A stretch of DNA of 64,000 nucleotides from Symbiopectobacterium purcellii (GCF_019797845.1 NZ_CP081864.1:2046001-2110000); one strand, 5' to 3'. Counted from the first letter of the stretch, positions 54,646 to 64,000 are shown. Made by a program: numbers and translations. The notes: a model not told the origin generated them from the letters alone.

Positions 54646-55878
54646 TCATTCTGGGCGACGCATTTCCAGCGTAAAGCGACAGCCTTTTTCTGAGCTATCG
54701 ACGTGCATGCGCCAGCCCAGATGTTCCACGATGCGCTGCACAATCGATAAGCCAAGTCCTTCGCCTCGTTGCTGCGCACTGTGCAGAAAACGCTGAAATT
54801 GCTGCGGATCGATGCTAGGCGGCAGGCCAGGACCGGTGTAAGAAACGATAAGTGTCGTGCCGTGCAAGGCAATTCGTACTTCACCTTGCTCCGTGTACTG
54901 ACAGGCATTGCGCAGCAGGTTCCAGATAATACTGCGCGCCAGTTCAGCATTGGTGTACGTGTGAGGGGCTTGCGGTGCCTCCAGAACCAGCGTCACCGGT
55001 TTTTTTGCCAGCCAGGGTTGGCAGCGCGTAATACACTCCTCGATCAACGGACGCAGCGGCACGTCGTCGCGCGCCAACGTGTGCGGATCGCGTGACAGCA
55101 ATAGCAGGCAGGTCAGTTGGCGTTGCATTTCCTGCGTGGTGCGTACGATGCGCTCAGCGCTGGCTATCAAGTGGCTGCCGGCAGGCAATTGATGCACGAT
55201 GGTTTCCGCCGCACCGCCGATAATAGCCAGCGGCGTGCGCAACTCATGGCTGGTATCGCTGACAAAGCATCGCTCACGGTGCAGAAACTGCTCCAGTTCA
55301 TCACTGTGCTGAGCAAACGCGCGCGCCAACACGCCGATTTCATCGCTCGCATCCTGAAACGGCAAGGGCTTCTGCTTACGCTGCACCACGTCGGCCAGGT
55401 GCGTAATGGGCGCGGTAACGCGCGCCGACGTCAATCTTCCAATCCAGAACGCGCACAGAATACACACCAGAATCACCAGCGGTGCGAAGCCGTCAATCAG
55501 GTATTCCAAAAATCGGTAGTACTTGCCATCCTGTAACAGGTAGTAACGCTGAGCATCGCGTGTAAATACCAGCAGATACCAATGTTCGGGTTGTTCCAGT
55601 CGGTGGTAACCCGGAGCGTAATCTCGCAGGGCATCGGGTACGGTCTGCACATCGTAAAACTGGCTGCCTGCCGGCAGGGGGGGATCAATGCCTTTGACAA
55701 TAGCATTTTCCAGCCGAGGCACCTCGTCGTGCAGGCTTTTTGCGATGACGTACGATCGAACCTCATCGTAATCAAGCTGCTCCGCGATAACGACAACCCC
55801 CATGACGGCTACCATCAGTAGTACAAATGAAATCGTAATGCGGGTCTTGAGCGTCATTTGCTGGTAAAGGGATTTCAT
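54646..55878 (-). CDS. Sensor histidine kinase
   Basis: A 410-residue two-span kinase, start at 55878 just after the response regulator stop. Membrane helices lie near residues 12-35 and about 135-155 with a periplasmic sensor between. HAMP-like linker, then SDTSHELRTPLAIIGGAAE (phosphorylated His), an N-box (IIWNLLRNACQYT) and a GEGLGLSIVQRIVEHLG ATP loop. The G1 box is degraded (SYTGPGLPPS in place of DxGxG), so catalysis may be altered. The signal sensed is unknown. Confidence 0.92.
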   Translation of the reverse strand: MKSLYQQMTLKTRITISFVLLMVAVMGVVVIAEQLDYDEVRSYVIAKSLHDEVPRLENAIVKGIDPPLPAGSQFYDVQTVPDALRDYAPGYHRLEQPEHWYLLVFTRDAQRYYLLQDGKYYRFLEYLIDGFAPLVILVCILCAFWIGRLTSARVTAPITHLADVVQRKQKPLPFQDASDEIGVLARAFAQHSDELEQFLHRERCFVSDTSHELRTPLAIIGGAAETIVHQLPAGSHLIASAERIVRTTQEMQRQLTCLLLLSRDPHTLARDDVPLRPLIEECITRCQPWLAKKPVTLVLEAPQAPHTYTNAELARSIIWNLLRNACQYTEQGEVRIALHGTTLIVSYTGPGLPPSIDPQQFQRFLHSAQQRGEGLGLSIVQRIVEHLGWRMHVDSSEKGCRFTLEMRRPE

Positions 55879-55888
55879 GATGCTGGGT

Positions 55889-56599
55889 CTACTCGCTGTG
55901 TGATAATTCCGGCGCAACCTCCCCGGGCGTATGGAGACGTAAACCGACGCCATGCACCGTTTCTATCAGAGCCGATGTGAAGTTTTTGTCAATTCGCTGG
56001 CGCAGGTCATGAATGTGTGTGCGCAGCGCACCACTTTCAGGCGGTTCGTCGCCCCACAGCAGGTATTCCATTTGCTGCTTTTTAACCACGTCAGGTGCGG
56101 CGCGGACCAGACACAGCAGCAACTTGTGCGTGGTGGGTGTCAGGTTGATAGTCTGGCCTTGCCGCCATGCCTGCGGTGCGCGGGTGTCCACTAACAGATC
56201 GTCCCAGGCCAGCGTGCCTTGCACCTGCCGGCCTTGGGCACGGCGTACTAGCGCCTTGATGCGGGCATCGAGTTCCTTGAGTGAAAAGGGTTTGACCAGA
56301 TAATCGTCGGCACCCAACGCCAGGCCCCGCACCCGGTCTTCGACGGGATCGCGTGCGGTCAGCATCAGTACCGGCACGGGGTTCTGAAATTCCGCCCGAA
56401 GTTTGCTGCATAGTGTCATGCCGTCCAAACGCGGCAGCATTAAATCCAACAAAATGGCGTCATAATCATGCTGCGTCGCCATACGCAGACCTGTGACACC
56501 GTCACGTGCGTCGTCGAGCACATAACCCAGTGGCTCAAAAAAATCGTACAGATTGGCGACCAACTCTGGGTTGTCTTCAATGATAAGCAGGCGCGTCAT
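55889..56599 (-). CDS. OmpR-family response regulator
   Basis: A 236-residue regulator forming an operon with the kinase (10-bp gap). The receiver has the acidic pair EDN, the phosphorylated Asp in ILLDLMLPRLDG and the Lys of LVKPFS. The C-terminal winged helix shows LTPTTHKLLLCLVRAA and SGALRTHIHDLRQRID. It is divergent from a small membrane-protein gene at 56698, a candidate target. Confidence 0.94.
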   Translation of the reverse strand: MTRLLIIEDNPELVANLYDFFEPLGYVLDDARDGVTGLRMATQHDYDAILLDLMLPRLDGMTLCSKLRAEFQNPVPVLMLTARDPVEDRVRGLALGADDYLVKPFSLKELDARIKALVRRAQGRQVQGTLAWDDLLVDTRAPQAWRQGQTINLTPTTHKLLLCLVRAAPDVVKKQQMEYLLWGDEPPESGALRTHIHDLRQRIDKNFTSALIETVHGVGLRLHTPGEVAPELSHSE

Positions 56600-56697
56600 C
56601 GGTCATCGACATCCTTAAAAGATAAACGACATCTTAACAACTTCCTGACACGCGCTTTTTGATACTGCACAGGCCTTTCATTGATGGGGAATTGTGC

Positions 56698-57033
56698 GTG
56701 TATACCTGTCCGATATCCAAGCGATTCACTCTGTTATCGTTGACCTGGGCAGTCGGGCTGTTCTTTACCGCCATTGGATGCGGTATGCAGTGGCAAACGC
56801 CAGAGCCTAACGCGGAGATCAACAGCCTGCAAACCCAAGAAACAGCGCGGCCTTTAACCCTTATACGCACTATTATCGGCTATGTGAAACACGGCTTGAA
56901 GCGCACCACGTCACAGCTCTTGCGTGCACTGGATAAGGATGCCAAACGTCCGAGAATGCAGCCGCAGGTGTTCAGACGAGAGGGGTATTGCCGATTCGTA
57001 CCGCCGAGCGTGGTGGTGTTTATGAGGCGCTGA
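56698..57033 (+). CDS. Small membrane protein divergent from the two-component operon
   Basis: A 111-residue protein from GTG 56698 with GGGGA eight bases upstream; a TTG at 56659 would extend it but lacks a ribosome site. One hydrophobic segment (LLSLTWAVGLFFTAIGC) precedes a basic cytosolic or periplasmic tail rich in Arg and Lys. I do not recognise it. Its divergence from the response regulator gene suggests control by it. Confidence 0.5.
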   Translation: MYTCPISKRFTLLSLTWAVGLFFTAIGCGMQWQTPEPNAEINSLQTQETARPLTLIRTIIGYVKHGLKRTTSQLLRALDKDAKRPRMQPQVFRREGYCRFVPPSVVVFMRR

Positions 57034-57067
57034 ACACCCAGTTAAACCGGGTGTTCAGTCGCTGCAT

Positions 57068-58081
57068 TTATGCGGGTTCGCGTTGGCTTATCAGCAGTGC
57101 TAAATCGACAAGGCGGTTTGAAAATCCCCATTCGTTGTCGTACCAGGCGAGGATTTTGACCATATTACCGCCGATAACCAGCGTCGAGAGTCCGTCAATA
57201 ATGGACGAACGCGGATCGCCCTGATAATCGCTCGAGACCAACGGTTCGTCGCTATAGCCGAGAATACCTTGCAATGGGCCGGAAGCCGCTGCTTCACGAA
57301 ACGCATTGTTGACGTCCTCTATGCTTACCTCGCGCTCAAGGGTTACCGTGAGATCGACAATTGATACCACAGGAACCGGTACGCGCAGGGAATAGCCGGT
57401 CAATCGCCCCTCCAGTTCAGGGATTACTTTCCCTAGCGCTTTGGCGGCGCCACTGGAGTAGGGCACAATCGATAACGCGGCGGCGCGCGCACCGCGTAGG
57501 TCTTTTTCCGGCTGATCGTGCAATGCCTGGCTGTTGGTGTAGGCGTGAGTGGTATTCATCAGGCCATGTTTAATACCAAAATGCTGGTGCAAAACCTGTG
57601 CCGCCGGAGCCAGTCCGTTGGTGGTGCAACTCCCATTGCTGACGACATAGTGCTTTTGTGGATCGTATAACTCATGGTTCACGCCCATAACCACCGTCAA
57701 ATCGTCATTCTTGCCCGGCGCAGAGATGATGACGCGCTTGGCTCCACCGCTCTCAATATGCACTGCCGCTTTTTCGCGTTCGGTGAAAAAACCCGTCGCT
57801 TCAATCACGATGTCCACCTCAGCATCACGCCAGGGAATACGCGCAGGATCGCGCTCGCTGAACACGGTGATAGGGTTGCCATTCACGCGGAGTTGCCCGT
57901 GGGTTGCCTCAACAGGGGCCGAGAGTGTGCCCAGCAGAGAGTCATATTTCAGCAGGTGGGCCAGCGTTTTGCTGTCCGTCAAATCGTTGATTGCCACAAT
58001 TTGTATGTCGGGGTTGCCCAACGCAGCACGCAGGACGTTGCGACCGATTCTGCCGAAACCATTGATACCGACCTTGACCAT
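57068..58081 (-). CDS. gap: Glyceraldehyde-3-phosphate dehydrogenase (type I)
   Basis: A 337-residue enzyme started at 58081 (GGAG upstream). NAD site VKVGINGFGRIGRN, with Asp in AINDLTD favouring NAD. Active site SNGSCTTNG with Cys152, and NTTHAYTNSQ; the C-terminus has WYDNEWGFSNR. It performs the reversible oxidation of glyceraldehyde-3-phosphate. No other glycolysis gene is adjacent, so it may be a secondary copy. Confidence 0.95.
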   Translation of the reverse strand: MVKVGINGFGRIGRNVLRAALGNPDIQIVAINDLTDSKTLAHLLKYDSLLGTLSAPVEATHGQLRVNGNPITVFSERDPARIPWRDAEVDIVIEATGFFTEREKAAVHIESGGAKRVIISAPGKNDDLTVVMGVNHELYDPQKHYVVSNGSCTTNGLAPAAQVLHQHFGIKHGLMNTTHAYTNSQALHDQPEKDLRGARAAALSIVPYSSGAAKALGKVIPELEGRLTGYSLRVPVPVVSIVDLTVTLEREVSIEDVNNAFREAAASGPLQGILGYSDEPLVSSDYQGDPRSSIIDGLSTLVIGGNMVKILAWYDNEWGFSNRLVDLALLISQREPA

Positions 58082-58159
58082 GATGAACTCCTTAGTGGTT
58101 GTCTCTGGAGTGACTGTAGGCCATGGGGCTGTTGGCGTAAATGACAAAAAAGGATCACA

Positions 58160-59140
58160 TTACGCCATTTTTCGACAGTGGAAGCGCTGGCGATATTCTC
58201 CGGGGGTTAATTGCAGCTGTTTTTCAAAAATACGACGCAGGTTAATGCTGCTGCCAAACCCTGTATTGGCGGCAATGCGCTCCAGCGTATCGGTAGTTTG
58301 TTCCAGATGTTGTCGTGCTGCGGCAAGGCGCGCTTCTGACACATAGCGCGCTGGGGAAACGCCGGTTTCACGGGTAAATACGCGGGTAAAATTACGCGGA
58401 CTCATGGCGACTTTTTCAGCCAACACATCGACGCAGAGATCGGCAGTGATGTTGTCGAGTATCCATGTTTGCAAATCACCGATCGGACCTGCATTGCTGG
58501 TTTGGTGCAAGTTGTAACGGCTAAACTGTAATTGACTGCCCGGACGATGCAGATACATCACCAAATCCTGCGCGACATCACGGGCAAGACTGAAGCCGTA
58601 ATCCTCCTCAACCAGCGCCAGTGTCAGATCAAACCCAGAGCTGACACCGCCAGAGGTCCAGATAGGACCATCCTGTATATACAGGGGGCCGGCTTCGACC
58701 TTTACCTTAGGGAAGGTTGCCTGCATAGCTTCCAGCAGTTTCCAGTGTGTGGTCGCTCGTCTTCCATTGAGCAAGCCGCTCTGAGCGAGCAACATCGCAC
58801 CGCCACAAATAGAAGCAATGCGGTGCGCATGTGGCGCGGCAAGGCGCAGCCAATCCACTACGGCAGTGCCTTCCTGCTCATTTTGACCTCGGCCCGTGAT
58901 CAGTATGGTGTCGAGCGGCTCACGGGGATCTATCTCATGCAAACGGTGATCCGCCAGCAGATTCAGCCCGGATTGACCGTGGATCACCTGATGCGGCTGT
59001 GTGGTGGCAATATTGATGTGATAACGAGGTGTCGCCAACCCGTCAGTATGCAGTTGGTTTGCTTGCATCAGGATGTCGGCAATACCGGCAGACTCAAACA
59101 GCATGCCGCCATCAGGAACGATAATCAGGATCTTCTTCAT
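58160..59140 (-). CDS. GlxA-type transcriptional regulator (DJ-1/PfpI + AraC)
   Basis: A 326-residue protein, start at 59140. The N-terminal DJ-1/PfpI-like domain includes ASICGGAMLLAQSGLLNGRRATTHW, with the nucleophile-elbow Cys retained. The C-terminal AraC domain shows VLAEKVAMSPRNFTRVFTRETG and TLERIAANTGFGSSINLRRIF. It is 79 bp upstream of the GAPDH start on the same strand. The effector is unknown. Confidence 0.92.
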   Translation of the reverse strand: MKKILIIVPDGGMLFESAGIADILMQANQLHTDGLATPRYHINIATTQPHQVIHGQSGLNLLADHRLHEIDPREPLDTILITGRGQNEQEGTAVVDWLRLAAPHAHRIASICGGAMLLAQSGLLNGRRATTHWKLLEAMQATFPKVKVEAGPLYIQDGPIWTSGGVSSGFDLTLALVEEDYGFSLARDVAQDLVMYLHRPGSQLQFSRYNLHQTSNAGPIGDLQTWILDNITADLCVDVLAEKVAMSPRNFTRVFTRETGVSPARYVSEARLAAARQHLEQTTDTLERIAANTGFGSSINLRRIFEKQLQLTPGEYRQRFHCRKMA

Positions 59141-59241
59141 GTCCGAAAAATATACTTTTTGCAAAATAAGTCAACAGCGCAATACCCTTTGCTTCATTCA
59201 GACATGACCCCGAATTGCATGATGCAACGCGTGCGATAACG

Positions 59242-59814
59242 CTAACAGGTCGGCAAGGCCATCATATGATAGTTATTGCCATTGAAACTAAAAAAGCCGA
59301 CATCCTCAAACTGGTTCCTTGAGTGGAATGCATAAGATCGTGGGTTCAGCACATTCACAAAAGTGACTACAACAGGGTAACGTGTAGCAAAAATCTGTTG
59401 TTGATGGGCTAACAGTAATTCACCGATCCCTCGGCCCCGGTACGCTTCGGCAATACAAATCGGGCCGTATTGATAAGAATGTGCCGGATCAAGTTTATGA
59501 TCGTTAAAGGTATACGCATTGAGAATGCTGGCCATATAGTCAAACATTGGCCAGGGTTGGAGGAATGCCCAGGATGCCCCGAGAAGCAACCCCACCACGC
59601 GGTTGTTCCCCTCATCAACAGCAACGGTGACACCGTTTTCAGCGAGGCGCAGCGTGTCGAGTTGCTCAACCGTCATGTCCGTCGTCACGAAGCCATTATC
59701 GCGTTGATCGGCAATGAGATTTTTTGCATGATAGCGTTCAAGCAGCGCTTTCACGTGTTGAATATCAGCCAATCCCGCCGATCTAACGGTGATACTCCCT
59801 TGACGCATCTCCAT
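59242..59814 (-). CDS. GNAT-family N-acetyltransferase
   Basis: A 190-residue protein with the GNAT acetyl-CoA loop (AEAYRGRGIGELLL), a preceding beta strand (YQYGPICI) and a C-terminal FVNVLNPRSYAFHSRNQFEDVG segment. The substrate is unknown. Confidence 0.9.
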   Translation of the reverse strand: MEMRQGSITVRSAGLADIQHVKALLERYHAKNLIADQRDNGFVTTDMTVEQLDTLRLAENGVTVAVDEGNNRVVGLLLGASWAFLQPWPMFDYMASILNAYTFNDHKLDPAHSYQYGPICIAEAYRGRGIGELLLAHQQQIFATRYPVVVTFVNVLNPRSYAFHSRNQFEDVGFFSFNGNNYHMMALPTC

Positions 59815-59954
59815 ATGTGTTTCTCCGAAATAAACGAGCGGTTCTTATTCTACGCCTTCTCGTGCTGAGGATGTGACACGCGCTTTATCCGCGCTGACGT
59901 GTAGCTGCAATAGTGAACAGGTTTACCCCTTGACGCGATGAACCTGCTTGTTCA

Positions 59955-61370
59955 TTAACGTATTACGCTGACATTTTCCAGTTTCACCTGACTTTCAGGC
60001 TTATCACCCAGCTGCTGGGTAACCGGCACAAATACATTGAGATCTTTCAGCCAGGCGGCCTTGCTATTGCTTTTTGGCTGACCTTTGTCGGTTTGCTGAC
60101 ACTCAACTAAAAGATATTTCCCCGTAAACTCAGGCGCAAGGCGACTCGCCTCTCCTTCTACTGTGGCCTCACAACGCAGCGCCCCTGAAATCGGTACTTT
60201 TTTGTCGGAATCAATACTGTTCCATTGCGCCTTATAATGTTGACCCGCTACCAGCGGGAAACGCAAATCAGTCTGCAACTGGTCAAGCAGTGTCGTTTCA
60301 CTGCTGATGGACATGACAAACTTCAGTTGTAGTTGATTCGCCAGCGTTAAGCGTTGCACCTTCCAAATACCATAATCTTCCAGTTTGCGCACATAGCCAT
60401 CGGGTTGCGCCTCTAATTGCACATTGACCTTACCGAGTGCGCTCACCTCTGTATAACGAAGCTGTTTAAAACGCGGCATTGCCCATGACTTAATCAGTGA
60501 CTGCGTTTGCTGTTCAATGGCGGCTGACAGTGGGAACTTCGCCAACCACTGTGGATCGTTATTGCTCAGCTCGGGCAAGGATGGGCCCATTAGCGTTGAT
60601 GCTGGCTTCTGGGTAGCAGGCACAAAATGCCCTTGGGCTTTGAAGGTTTGTCCTGCTGGTAACTGGCACATCTGGTCAAACCGTTCAGACATTTTCTTAT
60701 CGATTTCAAAGTCTTTCTTACGGCGTACAATATCAGCAGTGATAAGTGAGTCGGTAACGCGCCCCTCGCTATCGATATTCATTGCAGCAACCGCGCCACC
60801 CTGATGGGTGATGCAATTATAAAAAAAGTGCTCAATTTTTAATCCATATGGCGCATCGTAAGGCGGTTCCCAGAGGATATCCGCCGAGTCAAATCCCAGA
60901 CGTACCGAGAGGATGTCGTCTGAGCGTTTAATGCTATTGATATCGACAAGGTCAGTAAACATGCCCGAAGCGGTGGTTGATAATTTTTCCCACAGCATGT
61001 CTTTTATCGGGTGCTGACATGTGATGCGGATATCCTCAGCCGTTATCTGCTTATCATCCTGAGCAGGTGCATAGCGCAGGTAGCTGTTACCGTAATAGCG
61101 AGCTCTAGTCAGGCCTTCTTGATTCAATAAATCCTTGTAAAGCAGTTCTGCTTTTCCCTGCTTGCAATCAACCGATCGCCATTGCTGAACGGTTTTACCG
61201 TCACTGAATTTTAATGAAACCATGTAATTCACACGATCGTTAATTTTGACGACAGACAAAGGATTAATGCCGCCACTCTCCACTGTGGGTATATCCGCCG
61301 CCGACGCCAAAGGGATCGGCAACAGAGACAGAAAAAGAAGAGGGCGTATTAACGCGCGAATGCAGTACAT
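59955..61370 (-). CDS. Exported hypothetical protein
   Basis: A 471-residue protein with a signal peptide (about residues 1-24, ending ASA). The rest lacks membrane spans and contains paired Cys (VDCKQGKAEL, ITCQHP, YNCITH, QMCQLP, LRCEA, VECQQ), consistent with a periplasmic, disulfide-bonded protein. I do not recognise the family. Confidence 0.75.
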   Translation of the reverse strand: MYCIRALIRPLLFLSLLPIPLASAADIPTVESGGINPLSVVKINDRVNYMVSLKFSDGKTVQQWRSVDCKQGKAELLYKDLLNQEGLTRARYYGNSYLRYAPAQDDKQITAEDIRITCQHPIKDMLWEKLSTTASGMFTDLVDINSIKRSDDILSVRLGFDSADILWEPPYDAPYGLKIEHFFYNCITHQGGAVAAMNIDSEGRVTDSLITADIVRRKKDFEIDKKMSERFDQMCQLPAGQTFKAQGHFVPATQKPASTLMGPSLPELSNNDPQWLAKFPLSAAIEQQTQSLIKSWAMPRFKQLRYTEVSALGKVNVQLEAQPDGYVRKLEDYGIWKVQRLTLANQLQLKFVMSISSETTLLDQLQTDLRFPLVAGQHYKAQWNSIDSDKKVPISGALRCEATVEGEASRLAPEFTGKYLLVECQQTDKGQPKSNSKAAWLKDLNVFVPVTQQLGDKPESQVKLENVSVIR

Positions 61371-61977
61371 ATAGGTTCCTTCACAGAGTCATTAATGCAC
61401 AAAGGTATCGGCATTATGTCGAAGATTTTTAATTTGATTTTAACGAGATACGCCACCACGTGGCATGTCGCGCGGCTCATTTTTGGCTGCGTAGCGGTGA
61501 GATGACGTGAGATGACATAAAAAAGCCACGCAACGGTGTGTATATTAGGGGGCGACGCTGTGGACGCAGGACAAATTGCGTGCCGATCTCGCGCTTACAC
61601 CGGATAACGTCATGATACGCTACCGTGCCGCTTTCGCATTGGGCGATGGCATGTGGTGGGACAAGGCGAATACCTTTAATGCGCGGCACAATATTGAAAC
61701 GGTCGATGTGGTGACTATCTGCCAGATGTGCTGGCGGGCTGATCCGCTTATTTCCCTTTCTCCAGGCCAGTGCTTACCGTTCGCGGTGTCTGGACCAAAG
61801 GATGAGCGAAGTGGGTGCAATGACCCGTTCTGTTAATCGTGAAGTCGCTAGCCTACCGATCACCATACGGGTCATAGCAATACTCGGCAACCCTCTGTGC
61901 ATGCGCGACAAGCAGGTGGCTTGAGGCGTAATCCAGGCCAGTGCTACGCCAGGCAAATGGGAGCCGCGGAATGTCAG
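61371..61977. other. Long gap with no supported gene
   Basis: 607 bp between two leftward genes. Several short frames exist on both strands. The minus-strand ones (61477-61689, 61774-61956) read like fragments of a decayed gene but are in different frames, and I could not assign a family. I see no intact gene, ribosome site or RNA gene. Confidence 0.4.
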
Positions 61978-62352
61978 TTAGATCCAAACATCATTCTGTG
62001 CCGTCCGTTCTCCCGTTTCGCCTCCTGTGTTGAGCACGCCACGCGGTTCTATCAGCATCAGTTTCACTTCAGACTCGGCATAGGGTTTGTGCTCAACCCC
62101 TCTGGGAACAACAAACAACTCGCCTTGCTGAAGCAGAACGTTGCCATCGCGGAAGTCGATGCGCAATTCGCCATCGAGTACCAGGAAGGCTTCGTCAGTA
62201 TCAGCATGAACGTGCCAGATGAAATCGCCTTTCAGGCGAACGATCTTGAATTGGTAGTCGTTCATTTCTGCTACGACTTTGGGTGTCCACTGCTCACTGA
62301 AAAGGGTGAACTTTTGTGCGACGTTGATGGCGGTATAACGGCCGGTACTCAT
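61978..62352 (-). CDS. Cupin-domain protein
   Basis: A 124-residue single-domain cupin. Motif 1 is WHVHADTDEAFLVLDGEL (His, His, Glu metal ligands) and motif 2 is LFVVPRGVEHKPYAE. It forms a small beta-barrel, often metal-bound. It sits directly after an AraC-type gene on the same strand (94-bp gap), which may control it. Confidence 0.9.
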   Translation of the reverse strand: MSTGRYTAINVAQKFTLFSEQWTPKVVAEMNDYQFKIVRLKGDFIWHVHADTDEAFLVLDGELRIDFRDGNVLLQQGELFVVPRGVEHKPYAESEVKLMLIEPRGVLNTGGETGERTAQNDVWI

Positions 62353-62445
62353 GCTGGAATCCTTATTGAAGATTTGAAGCCAGCATGGTAGAGAAAGCGC
62401 GTTAAGGGGTCTTGTACGATTGTGCAGGTTATGGTTTCGCGCTAT

Positions 62446-63258
62446 TTAGGACGCTTTAATACGTTTCAACCATCGTCCCGGCGAAACGCCATAGGCAGAC
62501 GTGAAGTGGCGTGCCATGTGGCTTTGATCAAAGAAACCTGCCATTACTGCCGTCTCGGCGATGGACTGACCCGATAGCATCAATCGACGGGCGTAATCCA
62601 GGCGGCGCATACTCAGGTAGCGATAGGGGCTGGTACCGTAGAGTGCCCGGAAATCCCGGCATAGCTGCCAATGATCCAATTCGCTGGCCTCGGCGAGCGC
62701 CTCTAGCGTGATGGTCTGCTCCAGCGTTTCATGGATGAAGGCCCGAGCGCGTTCCACTGCCACGAAATCAGGATGGCGTCGAATTCGGCGCTGCCCGGCA
62801 ACCGTTTCCAGCGCATGGGCCAGATCGTACAGCGCATCATCCTCTTCTATCGGGTCAATGCTGCTGTTCATGTCCTGCAATAATGGGGCAATCGCCGCCT
62901 GAATTCGTGGGTCGCTGGACAAACCGCCCTCGATGAAAGGGAGTGGCTTGCCGCCAAGGATCTGTTGGATCAAGGCGGGCTCGATGTACGTCATCCGGTA
63001 ATGAAATCCCGCTTCGGTTCCGGCTTCTCCATCATGGAGTTCATCGGGGTGAAGCACCAAAATGGTCCCGGGTAGGCTATGGCGCTGGGATTTGCGATAA
63101 TGAAAACACTGAACACCCGCCAAGGTGCAGCCGATAGCATACGTGTCGTGTCGGTGTGGGGTATAGCCATGCCCACCGAAATAGGCTTCGATGCGTTCGA
63201 TCTTTCCCGGTTGGGTGGCGTGATGAACCCAATCGTAAGGTGTTGTTGTTTTAACCAT
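62446..63258 (-). CDS. AraC-family regulator with cupin effector domain
   Basis: A 270-residue protein; ATG 63258 is preferred over an upstream TTG. The N-terminal AraC-binding cupin (PHRHDTYAIG, LVLHPDELHDGE) precedes two helix-turn-helix motifs (LEALAEASELDHWQLCRDF and IAETAVMAGFFDQSHMARHF). It probably controls the adjacent cupin gene or a divergent neighbour. Confidence 0.9.
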   Translation of the reverse strand: MVKTTTPYDWVHHATQPGKIERIEAYFGGHGYTPHRHDTYAIGCTLAGVQCFHYRKSQRHSLPGTILVLHPDELHDGEAGTEAGFHYRMTYIEPALIQQILGGKPLPFIEGGLSSDPRIQAAIAPLLQDMNSSIDPIEEDDALYDLAHALETVAGQRRIRRHPDFVAVERARAFIHETLEQTITLEALAEASELDHWQLCRDFRALYGTSPYRYLSMRRLDYARRLMLSGQSIAETAVMAGFFDQSHMARHFTSAYGVSPGRWLKRIKAS

Positions 63259-63414
63259 ATTCACCCGCGTAGAAACGTGACCTGACAATCCCTCGGTTCA
63301 CAAGCTATCCATCCTACTTCTCCATCGATGATGATGGATAGAGAAATTTACACATCACCGGCTGCTCGGCGTGGGAGATTGAGCGGCAACGTGAGCCAGT
63401 TGCTGGTAGCGCTT

Positions 63415-64000
63415 TCACTGCGACTGAATAACCGCCATCAATTGCTTGACCCATGATTTCGCTATCTCTGGTTCGGTGACGTTGGCAAATCCCATCAGCA
63501 GGCCGCCGTGCAGTGTGTTACACACTTGCCAGTGCGTGAGTGCCTGGATGGCGAGGCCGTTGCTTTGGGCCGCTGCCGCCAGAGACGTGTCACTCTGGCG
63601 GCCGGTCAGCTTTGCCAATACATGAATACCACCGGCTTGGGGCTGAATATCAATGCGTGAACCCAGTGTGTCTAACAGCGCATCGACCAGATAACCACGC
63701 CTCACGGCATACAGCGAACGCATCTTGCGCAGGTGGCGTGCGAAGTGACCTTGTTCCATAAAGTCGGCAACCGTTGCTTGGTTTAGCGTCGCGCCAGGGC
63801 CGCAAAGGTGATTCGCCATGTCCCTGAACCGCTCAACGTGCGACGCAGGGACAACCAGATAGGCAAGACGCAAGCCAGGGAACAGCACCTTGCTGAAGGT
63901 GCCGGTGTACAGCACGCGCTCGTCTCGATCCAGGCTTTTAAGCGGTGGCAATGGTCTTCCGTGATAGCGAAACTCGCTATCGTAGTCATCCTCAATGATC
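63415..64000 (-). CDS. MocR-type regulator, aminotransferase-like domain (partial)
   Basis: The open frame enters from the right edge (IIEDDYDSEFRYHGRPLPPLKSLD) and ends at 63415. About 195 codons are visible. The fold-type-I aminotransferase-like domain shows DDYDSEF and VLYTGTFSKVLFPGLRLAYLV with the PLP-binding Lys of TFSK. In MocR/GntR regulators this follows a DNA-binding domain that would lie outside the window. An ordinary aminotransferase cannot be excluded. Confidence 0.85.
   Translation of the reverse strand, partial: IIEDDYDSEFRYHGRPLPPLKSLDRDERVLYTGTFSKVLFPGLRLAYLVVPASHVERFRDMANHLCGPGATLNQATVADFMEQGHFARHLRKMRSLYAVRRGYLVDALLDTLGSRIDIQPQAGGIHVLAKLTGRQSDTSLAAAAQSNGLAIQALTHWQVCNTLHGGLLMGFANVTEPEIAKSWVKQLMAVIQSQ

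Noticed and set aside
61576..61836. A + strand 86-residue ORF as a gene
   Set aside because: No ribosome site, no family resemblance, and it lies in a stretch where both strands have short random-looking frames.
61897..62391. A 164-residue + strand ORF
   Set aside because: It is antisense to a clear cupin gene with full motifs on the minus strand.
1..64000. CRISPR arrays, tRNA or rRNA genes, prophage or IS transposase genes
   Set aside because: I looked for regularly spaced repeats, tRNA-like cloverleaf ends, and transposase or integrase motifs and found none that I could support.

Overview
The window looks like an enterobacterial chromosome (Enterobacterales). The evidence is the coding style, an ERIC repeat at 53261-53386, a Blc lipoprotein, and a salicylate/thiazoline NRPS locus whose accessory genes resemble the yersiniabactin set. 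A plant- or soil-associated member of the Pectobacteriaceae or a relative would fit. I cannot fix the genus.

Left flank (1-7135): an edge-truncated M20 peptidase with a divergent LysR gene; a small ORF whose end resembles a type III secretion stator protein; kptA; a membrane-anchored hypothetical; a 53-residue small ORF; a Gfo/Idh/MocA oxidoreductase broken by an in-frame TGA; and an M20 amidohydrolase.

Core (7592-42229): about 34.6 kb, all on the + strand, mostly with overlapping start and stop codons, apparently intact. It encodes assembly of a salicylate-capped metallophore. A salicylate synthase and a salicyl-AMP ligase feed an aryl carrier domain at the start of a three-module NRPS (3214 aa). 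That NRPS passes the chain through a TubC-type docking domain to a one-module NRPS (1804 aa) with an embedded methyltransferase and a thioesterase. All four modules carry cyclization (Cy) domains, so the simplest prediction is salicylate followed by four azoline-derived rings. Modules 3 and 4 have a canonical Cys adenylation code. Modules 1 and 2 share a different code (DL(Y/F)SMGLIH). Tailoring genes are a saccharopine-dehydrogenase-like reductase, a thiazolinyl imide reductase, a type II thioesterase, a free methyltransferase and a cytochrome P450. Control and transport genes are a PchR/YbtA-type AraC regulator, a TonB-dependent receptor behind a Fur-like box, a four-gene Dpp/Nik-type ABC importer and a YbtP/YbtQ-like pair. 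A rho-independent terminator follows the P450. I do not recognise a described system with this whole combination.

Right flank (42365-64000): the first part is decayed. An unknown ORF runs into a frameshifted sugar-permease remnant. A cyclic beta-glucan synthase gene has lost its 5' end and carries a TGG-to-TGA stop. It abuts a 5'-truncated CooC-like gene leading into CooT-like, small-protein and hypB genes, which marks a deletion scar near 50.97 kb. Ordinary genes follow: blc, a DKNYY-type exported protein, a two-component system, GAPDH, a GlxA-type regulator, a GNAT, an exported hypothetical, a cupin, an AraC regulator and an edge-truncated MocR-type regulator. Pseudogenes on both sides of an intact biosynthetic operon suggest selection has kept the metallophore locus while its neighbours decay.
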